From assembly GCA_022495005.1 (NCBI GenBank), contig JAGYXB010001352.1:310001-374000 (forward strand): DNA of 64,000 bases, in the 5' to 3' direction. This document shows, piece by piece, positions 24,846 through 39,800 of this stretch. The translations under genes were made by a program, and so were the position numbers. Under the pieces are notes generated by a model that saw nothing but the letters and a program-made list of their open reading frames with translations, was not told the origin of the DNA and did not search any database. This DNA comes from Rhyacophila brunnea. Its lineage: Eukaryota; Arthropoda; Insecta; Trichoptera; Rhyacophilidae. Every line of letters begins with the position of its first letter. Within the stretch, counting starts at the first letter, position 1.

Positions 24846-27800
24846 GTGCGGTACACTTTGCTTTCACTCGTCTAACGTTTCACGCCGTTGAAAACATGCA
24901 ATATACGAGAGTCATGGCTACATATTATTTGGACCAAACGATTTTCCAATTTTTTTATACCGTCTGAAAAATAATTTTATCGAACTCTACAAAATAGTCA
25001 GTCCTGCGGCAATGAAAAGGATATCAGGAGATTTGACGAACTTTTCTTACCAAAGGGCCAAATTTTAAAATTCATGTATAGGATGAGAATCCAATTCCAT
25101 GGGCAATTTATGCAATTTTGTCATGGCAACGGTTGATTTTTGGTGCGTTGTCCTGGTGGAAAAGAACTTTTTTGTGCCTCCAATCACGCCACATAAAAAG
25201 CTTCGGTATCGATTTTGGAGTACTTTAATTTCATATTTTATGAATTTAAATTCCAGGTGTCATCATCATGCAGCTCTGTATACGTGGACGGCTCCGAAAT
25301 CAGGGGCTCGTCGAATGCTTCCGTAATCGTGAAGTACGGAACCTACACCGGCCTGGCAAGATACACCGTCTGGATGCCAGAGTTCCCCTTGGAAGTGAAC
25401 GTGGATGACTTCAGACTATCGCAGGTCAAAGGGTGGAGGGTTCCCGAGGAGAGCAGCTCCAACGCAAAGGGCAGGCGCCGCAGGAGAAGGCGATCTTACG
25501 GAGCGCCGGAATCTGAGGATTTTGGAAACAGCGTCACTCCCGATAGGCATTCGTGTAGATTGCGTTTCCAACAGAGTCCTGTGGATGTAAGTAGATTATT
25601 CTGAAATAATGATAAACATGCTTACTGGCACATCACTTTGTAATTGACGAAGACAAAATATTACGAAGATGTGTGATATAATATTTCTATTGAACCTCAT
25701 TTGATGGTATTCTTCTTCAGGTATATGCACGCTTTTTGGCCACCGATCATGACTCTGGCCGCGTGAGTTATCTGGTCTCCCGCCGAACTTGGCTCCGAGT
25801 CACCGAGTTGGTACTTCCACTTCTGCGAGTTGCAGATCCTCGATTAGCAGTACTCCGAGGAAGATCTCTGCAAGGACGAGCTACGGGCAGGACAGAGGTT
25901 CAGGTCCTCTCACCGATAACAGGTATTAAGCCTATAACTAAAACTTTTGCAAAGACAATAATATCTCTCTAATTTTAATGAAAAATGAACTCTGCTTTTC
26001 CTACACTACACCATCCACTACGTATTCGCACCTTTTTCATAGATAACATATTCTGTGGCTTATCAGATGAGTAGCAGCCTGCAAGTGTCCCAGGAAGAAC
26101 TTTTTAGGACTAAGCTACCAAATAGCTTTCCATATTCCGGCCTACTTGGCTTCCAATACACTTTACATTGATGGTGCTCGAACATCCATATGTGTTGGGC
26201 AGTGGCGAAGGGTGGAGGTAGGCTTTTAAGATCCACCATGAAAAGTGCACTCTAAACTTTGTCAGTCAAAAGTATTTGTTTTAATTGAACTAAGACTACA
26301 ATGTGTAGATAGTGTTGGTTAGTTTTTATAAATCAATTAAACCCTGCCTAAAACAAAACATAATAGCTGTGGTATAAGACAAAATTGTGCACATTTTTAC
26401 ATTTATAATTATTTGTTTTCGTTGGTTATATACGTTGGTTAACATACATATTGTTAGTTCATTTTTTTTAATTAATTTAGTATTTATAACATATTCAAAT
26501 ATTATGCTATCTATAAAATATTTAAACCTATGTATGATTTAATTGCATAATTTTAGATATTTTATAGATAGACGAGTATTTTTTGACTATTATCTATTAT
26601 GACTTGGTTTTCGCAGGGTTTCATTGAATTTTAAAAACTAACGAACACTATCTACACATTGTAGTCTTATGCCAATGAAAACAAATACTTTTGACTGACA
26701 AAGTTTAGTGTGCACTATTCATGGCTGATCTTAAAAGCCTACCTCCACATCCTCCACCCTTCGTCACTGGTGGTGGGTGACCGGCCCTTCTATTCTGGGT
26801 TTGATACATCTGATGATGTCAGGCTCATCAGTTTGTGAAGACTATTATGGGATCAATCCTTTTTTAGGCACAATTAGAAACAACTTAATTTTATATTTAT
26901 TAAACTCAAGGTGCTCATAAACACTTAATTGAATAGCTCAATACAATATTTAACTTTATTTTATTTAAAAACGATATCTATTATTTAAAAGCATTTGATT
27001 ACGTTTATTATAGGACGAGTGATTGGGGCTAGAGAAATTCGCGTTGGCAGCGATAAGGTATCAATCTCTCGACTGATAGTCCGAGTCATATCTGGTCTCC
27101 AGCTCAACATCTCCCCGGACAATGCTATCGAGAACGGATATATATCTGAGACTACAGTTACACGAAGACTCACAGCCCAGTACCAGGTAATTCATGATTC
27201 CATTTCGGTTGTTCTGCAGTTGCATGCTAAGGTCAACTGTCCTATTATCCTGTTTAATAAGACTCAGGCCCACTGTAGTCAGTAGAGGTGAGTTAGAAAT
27301 ACTGTCACCAGTTTACGTACTCAAGTTTCGGCATTTACTACGCATACTCAGTACGTGTGGTCCAATATACTTGTTACAAAATACTTAGAAGTTCGATGCA
27401 TGCTATGAGATCTCGCCGTCCGCTAGCTAGTTGGTCTTACTATGATGATTGATGACGGCTCAAAACATGTTTGAAATAAAAAATCATTGGGAATTCCTTC
27501 AAGAATATTATATTTATATTATAACCTAACATAAAAACAACTCATAAATTTAAAATGTGTTTGAAATTTTATAATAAATGCGACATTTCAAAAAGCGCAG
27601 CTCAGTATATTTTTAGCGATTCTATTGAAGCAGATATTTCAAATACTAATATGGAGTTAGTTTTAGTTCCAGTTGAGTATGCGACTTATGTCGTATACGC
27701 ACGCCAAACACTCTATATAGTATTCCAAATACTAGTAAGTATTTTGGAACAAGTTTCGATACTAAGTATTTTTTTATACTGGTAGTAAGTATACTTAGTC

Positions 27801-30800
27801 TTCAAAATCGACCAGTTTTCCCACCTCTAGTAGTCAGGCTGTGACATGATACTATAAATTTTGATTGTATTGCTAGTTATTTCTCATATTTCGAGTGCAA
27901 TATGGTAATCTGTTTGTAGAAAATGATAGTTGTTTCATATTGAAATAAATGGTAATAATTTAATTGATTTGAACGAAATATACAATTGAAAATCTTCATT
28001 TACTGTGAACAGGATACACCGCATTGCATTCAAAAATAATCAATAACTAGCGCTACCATTGAAACTTGCAATTCAGTGCCCTGTCCTGGCTATAAGTCAG
28101 CCTTGATCATTAGATCAGTCAGGCCCTGATAAGAGTTTTATATTAATTTTTTAGATAGGTCTTGAATCTTAATAGTGTAGGATAGGTATAATAATCCACA
28201 CAGGCCAAATTCCGCGAACAGTGTTGACTGATATCATCGTTCTATGGAACCCAAGGATGCATCATATGGACTCTTGAAGGAGAGTAACAAGAAATTGTCA
28301 AGATTTTTTTCAATTACTTACGGTAGTGCCTGAAAATACCTGTGCAAAGGTAAACACGCCGAACCATTAAGGTGATTCAAAAATGGTTGAAACATATTTA
28401 CGCCGAATGGTACTTTCACCCAAGTAGCGATTTTTGTTTATAGAATTTTAAATATGTCGGAATTGATTAAATTTAAACTGGTCAGGTAGCTCCCATTAAT
28501 TTTGCAATTTGATTTTATTTAGTGAATCCTGCGCTGCGCTGCGCCTACCAGAGCATCCTAGCGGAAAAATATGAAGCTTGCAATTTTCAGTTGATTTATT
28601 GATAATTTACCACAGAACAGATAATAAATAGAATACCGATAGGCTATATTCAATACGCCGCATCTTGATGCAGGGTTGTGAATGTGTGAGTGTCCTATGA
28701 AAATGAAGCACGCATTATGCACGTGCAATAGTGTGTGTAATACACCAACATTAAATGAGCGTAAATGCATAAACCGAGAGCAGTTTTTAGTATTCGACGT
28801 AAAACGTATTCTTAACACGTGTGTAAGTTTAACTCGGATTCTTCCTTACTCGAGTCGGTTACCTGCTTCGCCTTACCCGTTACGTATTTCAGTTCCCATT
28901 ATTTCTGAGTTCCCTGTAATTTACATTTGAAAGTGTTTTAATCAATCAATAAACACAAAAAGAAAAATATTTTTTGTTTAAATTCAAAAATAATCTTACT
29001 TACTTTTTAAAAAAAAGTTACTTATTTAAATGAGATTTCATTTTATAAAAATCGATTCTAATTGCTGCAACTAGTAAATCCGCCCCTGATTGACTGTGAC
29101 AATGTGTAAAGTTTTTCTTAAAAACAGATATCTATTTTTTTGTAAATTTCAGGAAGGGCTCTTGGATATTGACATCGAGTTTTCTGATGGATCACGAACC
29201 CCCCTACGTGATGTTGCAGTTGCCGACTACATTCTCCGTGTGGAGAGCCTCGATCCTGATGTGGTAGCTTTCGCTCCTATGGTTGCCTCCCATCACCCAA
29301 GAGTTATCGCAGTGGGCGAAGGTAAAGATTTATGATTTTTATTTTAATGTATTAAAAATACAGTAAACAGAATTTCTAAAATATTTTTTACAATGAATAG
29401 AGTTTGTTCTCACTGAATAAATTGACTGGGATATTAAGCTACTTTTATGTCATGCTTTTAGTGGGTTATTAAAATTGTTCATGTTATTATCAGGTAATGG
29501 CGAGCTTCTTCGCGTCACTCTCCTGTTATCGGAGGATTGCCGTGGAGGCGCGAATGCTATCAGCAAATCACGAGGAGTGGGTGCCCCTGGCAAAAACGAC
29601 GCAACAGCCAACGGAGTGAGCGGAGCAGCCCTGGCCACGGCTGCTGCTTCAGTGGAAGTAGACTTCTCTGCCAGTGAAGTACCGCAGAGACCCGACACGC
29701 CACAAAACGATGACATCATGAGGAACGGAGGAAACAAGGGACCCTTGGCTGATCTTCATGACATTCTTATTGGTATGGAATCTTATCTTTTAGTAGAGAA
29801 AAGGTTGTAGTAATGAAATACTAATTGGGGATAATATAAAATAAGTAGTAAGAGCCGCAGCTGTTTTGGAAGGATTGTGTGAAAGACTCCATTATGGCCC
29901 CCACATCCTGAAGTAGGCCCCCAGGCCACGATGATTGGCGGGCCCCCCAACCTCAATATATTAATAAAAACTCAAATAGTATGCCGCAGAACTCCAGGGT
30001 TCTGTTTATAATTAAGAGTATTACGTATATTTTTAGTGATTTTTGGTATTTTTAAATAAATCCACTTGAATTGTCGGTACTCGGCATAAAGCACTGATCA
30101 CGACCTCCTTTTGTGATAGCCAAGTAACATGCGACCCTTCACCATATTGGATAAATAATCATTTTTATTAGTCAGGAAATGCACTAAAAATAATTATAAA
30201 ATAAAATTCCACTCGTCAAATAGCCTTTTTACTATTACAGCAAATTTGTGTTGTGTGTTTATATCACTTAACTGGTCGACATGCCACGCCGGGCCCCTCT
30301 TAAGATAGGGCCCACAGGATAGAGCCCTGTCAGCTTCCCACCTTGTGGGGGCCATTGCCGTGCCACACTGTGGTCCCAGTGACAGTTCATTTATATGTTT
30401 GTTAAGAAAAAATATGGAAACGAGTAAGAATTTAATGGAAAGATAAGGTCTCCAAATAGTTTTGAATCACATGATAAAACAGGTGTTATCGATTGACATA
30501 GAAGAGCATAAAATCTAGAAACTTTGAGAACATCATAAGAAGCGATAAATACTAAGTACTGTATCTGATCATTCGACAACAGATGGAAGGATATCGAAAT
30601 GCCGGTAAGGAAAAAATCCTGGCTGGTCAACCTCTCTAATAAGTGACAATGATGGTGTCCAACCTTCCATAAGAGAGGAATCAGAATAAAATACTTTTTG
30701 TTTATGAATATAGTCTCGTCATAATATTTATTTGGAATTATTTCAGGAATTCCGTTGAAAGATGAGAACAATCACGAGCCAACAGTGCAAGCACGGCAGC

Positions 30801-33800
30801 TGGGGGGAACACTACGAGGTCAAAAGAACCGACACCCTCCTCACATGACACCTGTTGAGATAGGAATGTACGTTTTGCTGGCAGCGTTCTGCATTGCCAT
30901 TGTGGTGAGGAAAGAATATATTAAAATATTGTTTGCTATTCTAATAAAATAATATTTTCTTGTCTGTCTAAAATTATACACTAAGTATTTATTATTCAAC
31001 TTTTGGCTTTTCTAAAATACATAAGAAATTTTCGCAATTGTGTTTAGTTGAAAGGGACACGTATCTTTGTAATTGCTTGTTTGAGTTTTCCTTTTTTAAC
31101 TTGATGTATCCATCGCCAGTTTATTTAAAAAAGACGAAAATATTAACTACATCAAACTAATCATTATAATGCAAATGTAGCTTGTGAAATGACTGGCCGC
31201 TTCAATTATTGTACACAGAAAGACTGCCAAATATATCAAACTCTGTAATGACTTCGAATAGTGTTTCTCAACCGGTGGTCTGCGAATTTTTGGCGTCAAA
31301 ATGCCTGTCCTAAAAATTCCTGTAAAATCTTCAAAACCCTGCAAATATTTGTGTAGCTACTGTGTTTTTGTTCTTAAAATAGATTAATGGTTTTATGTGA
31401 GAAAATCAACCATGATTAGAAGCTATTATATGTTAATAAATATAAATAATATTTTTTATTTCTGCGTTAGGGGTCCACAAAACATTTCTCCTATTTTCAG
31501 TTGTCCGCAGGTGTAAAAAGGTTAAGAAATACTGCCAGACTAACAAGAAACATAAAAGTCTGAAGAAACTGTCATAAAAAATGCTACACAAAACGCTACA
31601 ACTCTCAGTCTTAAGTAGTTTTACAATGACCTGAATTTTAGAACATTCAGCTGAGCAATCCAACATCCAGTAAGCCATACGTGTATTAGCAAAAAGTTAA
31701 CTCTTAAAGATAATACAATTGCTATAAAAAAACAATGGAGTCATGTTTCAATGCGCCAACTTACAAAATATCAATTTTCTTTGGCTACCAGTTCTACCAC
31801 ACTATCTAATCAAATTTCTAAATATTTATTCCTTCCAGATCTTTGTGGTGTCATGTGTGGTTTATGCATCGAAATTCAAACCTTTGGGACCTGAAGCAAC
31901 GACCGGAATCGGAGGACAAGGAATGCCTCTACAACCGATTGCTGAATCCGGTAAAATCCAAGTCGCCGGACTAATCGGAACAAGTCTAGGCATCGGCAGG
32001 GACAACAGGAAGCCGCCAAGAGAATCTACTACCAATGCACACGATTGGGTTTGGCTGGGTCAGTGTATTTTTTATTAATTCATTCATTTAAATGGCTAGA
32101 GTTTGTCAATGACAAAAAGAAACAGAAAACCCCATCAATACTTGCTTGATGTTTTCTATTCTCACTGCTGGAAGATCACAGTCAAAACCTCTTCTCCGAT
32201 TATTATATTATATTAAACCGATTCTCTATTTCTCAGGTCGAGCAACCATTGAACGTCACACCGGCCACCAGGCACATCCGGTGAACCGAAACAGCAATCA
32301 GCCGCCTCCGCCACCTGCGCACGCCAACATCGACAATGCCCGCGAGATCAGAATCACCAGCAACCCTCTCAACATGAACTACGCCGATCCTGACGACGCC
32401 ATAAGACCAGATCACGTCAACGCAAATGTCATCAGCTTTGAGAATCCCAACCACACGGAACTGCCCTCGCAGGGAAACTTCGAGAGACGATCCCGCAGCG
32501 GAAGCAATGACAACAGAGTCATCGACACGACCACTTATTGCAAGAAAGACAAGATCGTTCGGCCGGGTCGCCACTCTGCCAATGACAACGCAAGAAGCTG
32601 GCAGTGAGTAATAGATGTTGTTTATTTTCGAAGAGTTTAGACTAATACAGGGAGCCTATCGAGTTTTTTGTATTACAGTACCTAATAGTGGTTCCAGAAT
32701 GTTTTTAGCATGACTGAATTGGTAACTATAGAAATAAATATCAATATTTATAGTTATCTCTTGATGATTGCCTCTGCAACGAGCCCGAAACGTCATGGAA
32801 AGAAGGAGAAGTACATGCGGTGGAAACCCAAGAATCTTTTATGATAAAAAACTACCGTGAAAGTCTCAAACATTATATTAATATGAAGATCGCCAAGCCA
32901 AGAGGTATAGGAAAACGAGATATTTTTGAGGTTAGATTGCATCTTCAGTGGCCCAAATGTGTGTCTGAAAGAGTAACCATTATTTTTGGGAGGGTTTGTT
33001 ATTGAATGATATAAATTGTCCTTGTGAAGCTCCTACAAATGAACCTGCAATGCGAAATAACTTGTAGCTACTTACTTCATTACTTAGAGCGGAATGCACA
33101 ATCTGAGATTTCGTTCCTAAGGATAAGTCGCCGAAAAGCATGACTTAACTATAGACAATCCTGAGTATAGAGTTAAGGAATCCTTAACCATAGACTACTT
33201 TTGTTATGAACACGCCCCCTTCTGTATTACCATTTACCACTGACAGCTGCTGTCAAAATAAATTCGCATGTCTATAACACAGTCCATACACTCAAATTCA
33301 TTTGACAATGTATCTCAATATGGATATTGATAGTGTTAATTCGTTTGGCATGTACTTGCAGAATATTATTTTATTTTTATACGCCAGCCCGCAGAAATAC
33401 AAAATACCAGATGAAGAATGACACTTGATGCTAGTGTTACCATGTTAAAAAAAAACTTGTGGTGCCTGTGGAATCACGTATAATGACTTATAACGGAAAC
33501 ATAAGAGTATTATAATTAAATATTAATATGTATTTATAGTTATTGCATTTATAAAATGCAGTTGTCATATTTTGTCATCGTTTAACAATTATAAAATAAT
33601 TTACCTAATTTACCTAACGAGAATTTTTAAATATGGTATTAGTTTCAATAAAAATGATCTTAACTAAGGACAGTGTTTCTGCATAGTGTTTTCTGCTAAG
33701 GAAATTTTAGTTATGACAAATGTTTCTGCATTCCGCTCTTAGCTCCTAATAAATTTTGTTCAATAAAAATATCATGGCAAACGTTATAATAACTTTGTCT

Positions 33801-36800
33801 TGCAGGTCGGACACCAGCGCGCCTCCGTTGCCACCTCACGGAGTTCCATTTGAAGGATCCCAGTTCTCCCCGGAAGACTACCGCCCGCCTGTCCCTCCCC
33901 ACCGAACCCCTCAGCACCCCATCTCCAGCGGCAGAAGTACGCCTCATAAGGTAACAACCATTTACTCTCATTTATACAAAGCAATTAAACTTGTTAACCC
34001 TTCAAATTAACTAACTTCTATGAATTTATGATATTCTATTAAGTCTGTAAACTTTGCCGTTTCTTATGGCCATTATCTAAATAAGGTTATGGTGGTTTTT
34101 ATAAATTTTGAATTGAATATAAGTAAATTCCACAATTATTCTCTTTAATGCTTTACTTTATCTATTTATTTATTAGGTCTTGGCTGACACCATAATGCCC
34201 CCCACTCGGCGCAGTCATCACGCCCGGCACCATTACAAACCAGAGAAATCACCGAGCCCGCAAGTCTCCAATCTGGGAAGCCCTCGGAAGTCGTACAACC
34301 TTGATAACAGGTCAGGATACAGTTTCAGATGTCATCACATTGTTACAAAAATATAATCAACGTATATTATTACCATGCAGAATAGTTGCATACAATAGAG
34401 TATACATAAGTGAAACGGCAAATAATTTTCAACAACAGGTAGGACGAAATTTCGCATCGTCGCCAATCGTTTTGTCGGAGCATGTCGTTTTTTTGTGATG
34501 GCATCGTAAGAATATATTTTTATATTGTATAAAGATGACTAAAAAATATTATTACTAATATAACAATAAACATACCTAACACTAAATGAACGCATGTTGA
34601 ATTTTTATGACAAATTATGTACCGTTCGGCACGCGTCATTAGCACAATCCGCGCGTTGCATAGTTATGATCTTTTTAGACCATGCCTCAGCTTAGGTATA
34701 GCCTTAACTTTTAAAATTTTAATAAACGTGATTTCGATTGAATATCGTCTCAACCATTTTAAATCTTGATTTGTATTTCGAGTTTATTATGCCGGCTCCA
34801 GATTCTCAGGAAACTGAAGATTACGATTTCCGGTGTCATTTGTAGGAAATTTTCAGGTTGATAACTCAAGAGTGGTATAATTAACGTTGAATGTACAATA
34901 TCACCTAATCATTTATCACCCCAGTCTGATGATAGGGTGCGATTCAGACTTTATTTTTGTCTTAAAGCAGGCATGTCTAATGCGTCGATCTTGGGATGGA
35001 TTTTGATCCTGACGGAATTGAGTTGTGAAAATGTATGTACTTTCAGTTAAGATATACCTATTGTGATTTAATTGAAATTTTGAAACGGAAGAATTATCAT
35101 TCCTATTTTTATTTCCTTAATTAATTGGCTTATATGGAAATTGTAGTAACCATAAGGAAGCCCTTATGATCTCATCATATCACTTGATTCGTATCGCATC
35201 ACTTGCCGTAGGAGTGATAGAAAGAAAAGATGTGAATCTCCGCGCTTTAAAGTGAGGCGTAGTTCTGCTTACCGTCGAGCAGTAGGCTCATTGTATAATA
35301 GAATAGTTTGATGATGAGTGCCTACATGAAAACATTATTTTCACGACATATTGGAGATTATATTCTTTTTGTTGGCGACAGAAAGAGAGTTGGTGTCGAA
35401 TCTGTATTGCCTCAGTGCCTTTAGCAAAATATAATACATTTGTTCGAGTTGAAAAATGTCAATAGTAGAGTGTGGTAGACCACTTGCATATCTATCTATA
35501 ACTAGCCAACACTTACATAATATACATCTTCTGTTATGTTCATTCATTGTAGTAATTATTTATTAATTTGTTTGACAGAATGTTTCGTGACAAATATTAC
35601 CCAACCAATGACAGCGCAGCAGCTCAAATGACCTCAAACGACAACTACGGTCACGGAATGATGAATGGAAACAATAACGCGCCACCGGGAGTCGGAAACA
35701 TGACCTCCTTAGTGGACAACATCACGAGCCTCTCGAAGGAGGAGTGCTCCGGAATGTTTGAATTCGACGTGGACGTTCAGCTGGGCAACGATGCACTTTG
35801 CGAGGTGGTGGAGCCGCCCACCAGAGGATGCATGAGCGCCGACGTTCACAGCGAGAAGGAGAAAAATTTCATCGCAAAAAAGGAAACATCACCCCAGACG
35901 CATAGTCCAGACTTAATGAGAGATTCTGGCATCGGTGAGAAGCAGTTTCATTTGTAAAATACATCCATGCTTCGCTTTCTTATGTATGATTCATTAATTA
36001 CATAATATTAGAAACCAACTGCAATTAATTTTACTATGTATGTAGTATCATATTTGAAGTGAGTCCACTATCGTTTTAAAAAAATTGTCTTCATAAACTA
36101 TAAATTCTGCACGAATTTCAATTATGTTAAAGTCATATACAACTAAAAATTCTTTGTAAATATAGATCCTGTATTTAGAATTTAACATAGGGACCTCTTA
36201 GGCTAAGCGCATGAAAGATTAATTAATCAATTGGCCAAGATCATACTTAGCCGATTAGCTTCAGCGCGCATGAATTGCCGATTGTACTCGACCGATAGTA
36301 GCTTTGCTCGCGCACTGGCTTCTCATCTGGGAACTCCGGGTTCGATCCAGTGAGGTCACAAATCATTTATGTGATTATCTCAAATCCTGAGTATTTATGT
36401 GATTGTTTCACTTCTACTGTTACAATACTGTTTCGCTGCACGACTGTCATTGGACGCTTAGCCTGTTAAAAAAATTGGACCGTTTCCTATGTCTAAATAC
36501 ATAATGAATGAATAATAAATAATGAATGATATTATTACTACTACTACTTAACTCATCCATTTTGGGTGTTGTGTTATATTTTTTATAAATACAGATATAG
36601 CTTAGTGGTCAGGGCATATGAGCGCGAAGCCTGGTCTATGAATCGGTCGAAAAACAAACGTTCATGCGCGATTAGTCTTATTAAACGTATCTGGGTCAAA
36701 TTCACACGATTTTCAATATATTTTCATTATATTTCAAGAAAATACTGTCAGTATATCTCCAAACTGTGTCCATATGCTCTGTCTTTAAGTGAAAATGACA

Positions 36801-39800
36801 ATTTAACTATTTTTATTTAACATACATAATTCGACACCTCAAAAACGTGTCTATTAGAAAAAAGATGGTGCCAGCGGGACTCGAAACTTCATCCATTAGA
36901 TTCCAGGCAATGTGCTTTACCAATGACTTGGGTACATACTAAATTATTCCTTGAATAAAAAATGTATTAAATTATTAGCAAGTGCAAGTATAAGACTAAA
37001 ATAGAAATGCTTCAGTCGCATGACTATTAGTTAATTTTGTCGTAATTAGGTAGCGTGCAAGTGGTTTAAATTAGTAAAGCAGATTGGTTGGTGTCAAATG
37101 GATGCGGGTTCGAGTCTCGCTGGCACCATATTTTTTCTTATAGGTATATAATAATATATCTGAAGTGTTTTCGAATTATTTCCAATAAAGAATTGTGCAT
37201 TTTAAAATCTTGTGAATTATTCATTGAATTTAAAAAATGGTTTATTACTTTGATTTAGTTTTTTTACAAGACAAAATAAATGTACAACGTGTAAAATTGA
37301 CTCATTTTTTTTAAAAGGCAACACTCAATGCGTACAATATTACGTTTTGAAGGATATTCCTCATCAGATATGTGTCGCTGAGTTTCAAAACCCGCTATAA
37401 CACTTTTTCATTATGTTGAGAAAATAAATAAAAACTTTTTGAACTAAAAAGGTTTTTGAATGTTTCAGTAGTGTTATAGCGGGATTTGATAGACACATTG
37501 ATTTTGTTTCATAAATGACAGTTAATCGTAGCGGCTTTTGAAAGAGGCGATAAAATTATCATGTAGAGATTTTAATAACGAATCCAACGATATATATATC
37601 TTAATTATTTCAAAAAAGTGTTATAGCGGGTTTTGAAATTTAGCGACACATATGACCTTTATTAAAATTCCAACTGATGTAGATGGAATTTTAGTGTTGA
37701 ATTGACGATATATTCACAGTATATTATTTACACCTAAAAGAATGGTTTAAACTTAGTTATTTTATTTTTCCCATGCAATTTGTGACAATTTATAACAAAA
37801 TAACAAGAGTTGTTGCAGTCAGGTACGGATTGGCCCAGTGAGATAATCCCGGTATGCTGATGGATCCCAAATACAATTAACATTATTATTGAAAATCATT
37901 AATAATGCATGTTATATTAATAATGCATAGATTCCAAATATGACAATCATAAAAAAATTCCCGGGCCGGTCTCATGTTACAAATCTGCCTGTGGTTGTAA
38001 AAGTATAATGAAATAGAAGCTGCGTTAAATTATCTTCTTCCTAGTACAAATTGACCTGTATCTGTTAGTATAATACTCTATTGTCCTGATTTAGTTTAAA
38101 TGATAAATTAGAAACCTAGTAGAAATATAATCTATTAGTTTTAACTGAGTAACAAATTGATTTTAGGTCTGGGAGAAGTAGTGTATAGAGTAAAACCTGT
38201 AGGGCGCGCGTTGCAAAAACCCGACACGTCAAACTCGGAGTTCGTCGAGATCGCTGGTGAGAATAATGGTAACAATAGTTTGTCTATTGTTTCTGTATTT
38301 ATCAATTTAATTAATATAGATAATTGATTAGAAAGTAGATTTTTGTTTATGTTGCCAATGGAGAGCTAATTTGCTTCATTTATTAATTCCATCAAAATTG
38401 TCATTCATTATCTTATAAGACTGTATCGAATAATCTGATTTTGTGATATAATACGTTTGTCGATCCATTACTATATGGGTATGTGAGACAGCTTAAAATA
38501 AATCCAGAAGAATTTAAGGAGAATTTGTTTTGCAGTGTTATTCTAAAGATGGATAATGGAATTTTTTACAGGACGGTGTGTTAGTTACTTTGCATTCTCA
38601 TTTAGTCTTGACCATATCTTTCTGGATTAAACCTAACCACCAAATAGTGCAATTTATTTTAATTTATATTTTGGAATAGCCAAACATAATGGCTCTTAAA
38701 ATTGTATACCTGTCTCGGTATTACTACCAATATTTTAATTATCATAAATTGATCAAAGACCACGGATATAATATATCATGAAGCTAGGTTAGAAATGAAT
38801 ATTTTTATTTTGAAGTCTTCCTAAATATTCAAAATGGCTGCCAATTAGTCAATAAATTTTAAATCAAAACAATATTTTACTTTTTTGGTAATGTCACTTA
38901 ACCTTTTCTCTGCCTCACGATATTGCTATGGCAGCAGCTGACACGCCGCACATTTTTAATGCTACACATTGAATGTAGAGCGAAGCTCTTACTGAAATCG
39001 CTGTAATACCGATAATTTGTGGCTTATTATTTCATAATTATTCAAACAAATGTCTCCGTGTGTTTGATTTTTTAGATTATGCAAATCAATTGACAGTGGC
39101 TAGTAATTTGAGTTTAAATTCAGATGAGATAACAGCTCACGAAATTTGTTTATGCGGCCTGTCGATCACGGCCTCATAGAATGAGAAAACTTGCTGAAGG
39201 CATAGAACCGGTTAAGCGAGTTATTAAAATGAATATTAGAATAGTGAATGTATAGCTATTACACAAAACTGTCACATTGTCCATGATGTTCACCGGAAAG
39301 CTTAAAAAACGATCAAGCCAATCAGAATAAAATAATCATTGTAATGTTTGGCCACCATCTTGGTATTTTATGCGTCGCCAATTGCAAAATGTCATGTTTA
39401 ACTTCAAATTAGTCTTCGGCACCATTAAATACATGTCTAAACTGAATTAGAATCTAGCATTTTCCTGTTCATCATGCTGAAATTCATGCTTTTATACAAT
39501 ATTTCACGATTTTCTAGCTATGCCGCTGGACTAAAAAACATGTGAAATAACCAAACGTGAGATTTGAGCCCCAATTATAAATTAGTAGCCTTTTGCATCG
39601 CAATCAATGCAAGAGGTTCTTGTGTAATCTTTATTGTTTTAATTACATCTTATTTTTATTCAATGTTATATTGATATGGTGTGTAGGTGTCAGTTCCCGT
39701 GGGTCCAGTCCGGAAGTGAAGCGCGCAACAATAGTGGGCAACCCCATGTTCTCAGGGAGCCCCACCGACAAGAGTGGCATAGACGACCTGCCCACCGAGT

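Noticed and set aside
29450..29737. Minus-strand frame opposite a TMEM132 exon
   Set aside because: It is a shadow of the coding exon 29494-29772.
30391..30771. 126-codon minus-strand frame
   Set aside because: Overlaps a TMEM132 intron and the start of the next exon on the opposite strand, with no recognisable domain.
32233..32574. 113-codon minus-strand frame
   Set aside because: It is a shadow of the TMEM132 exon 32237-32603.
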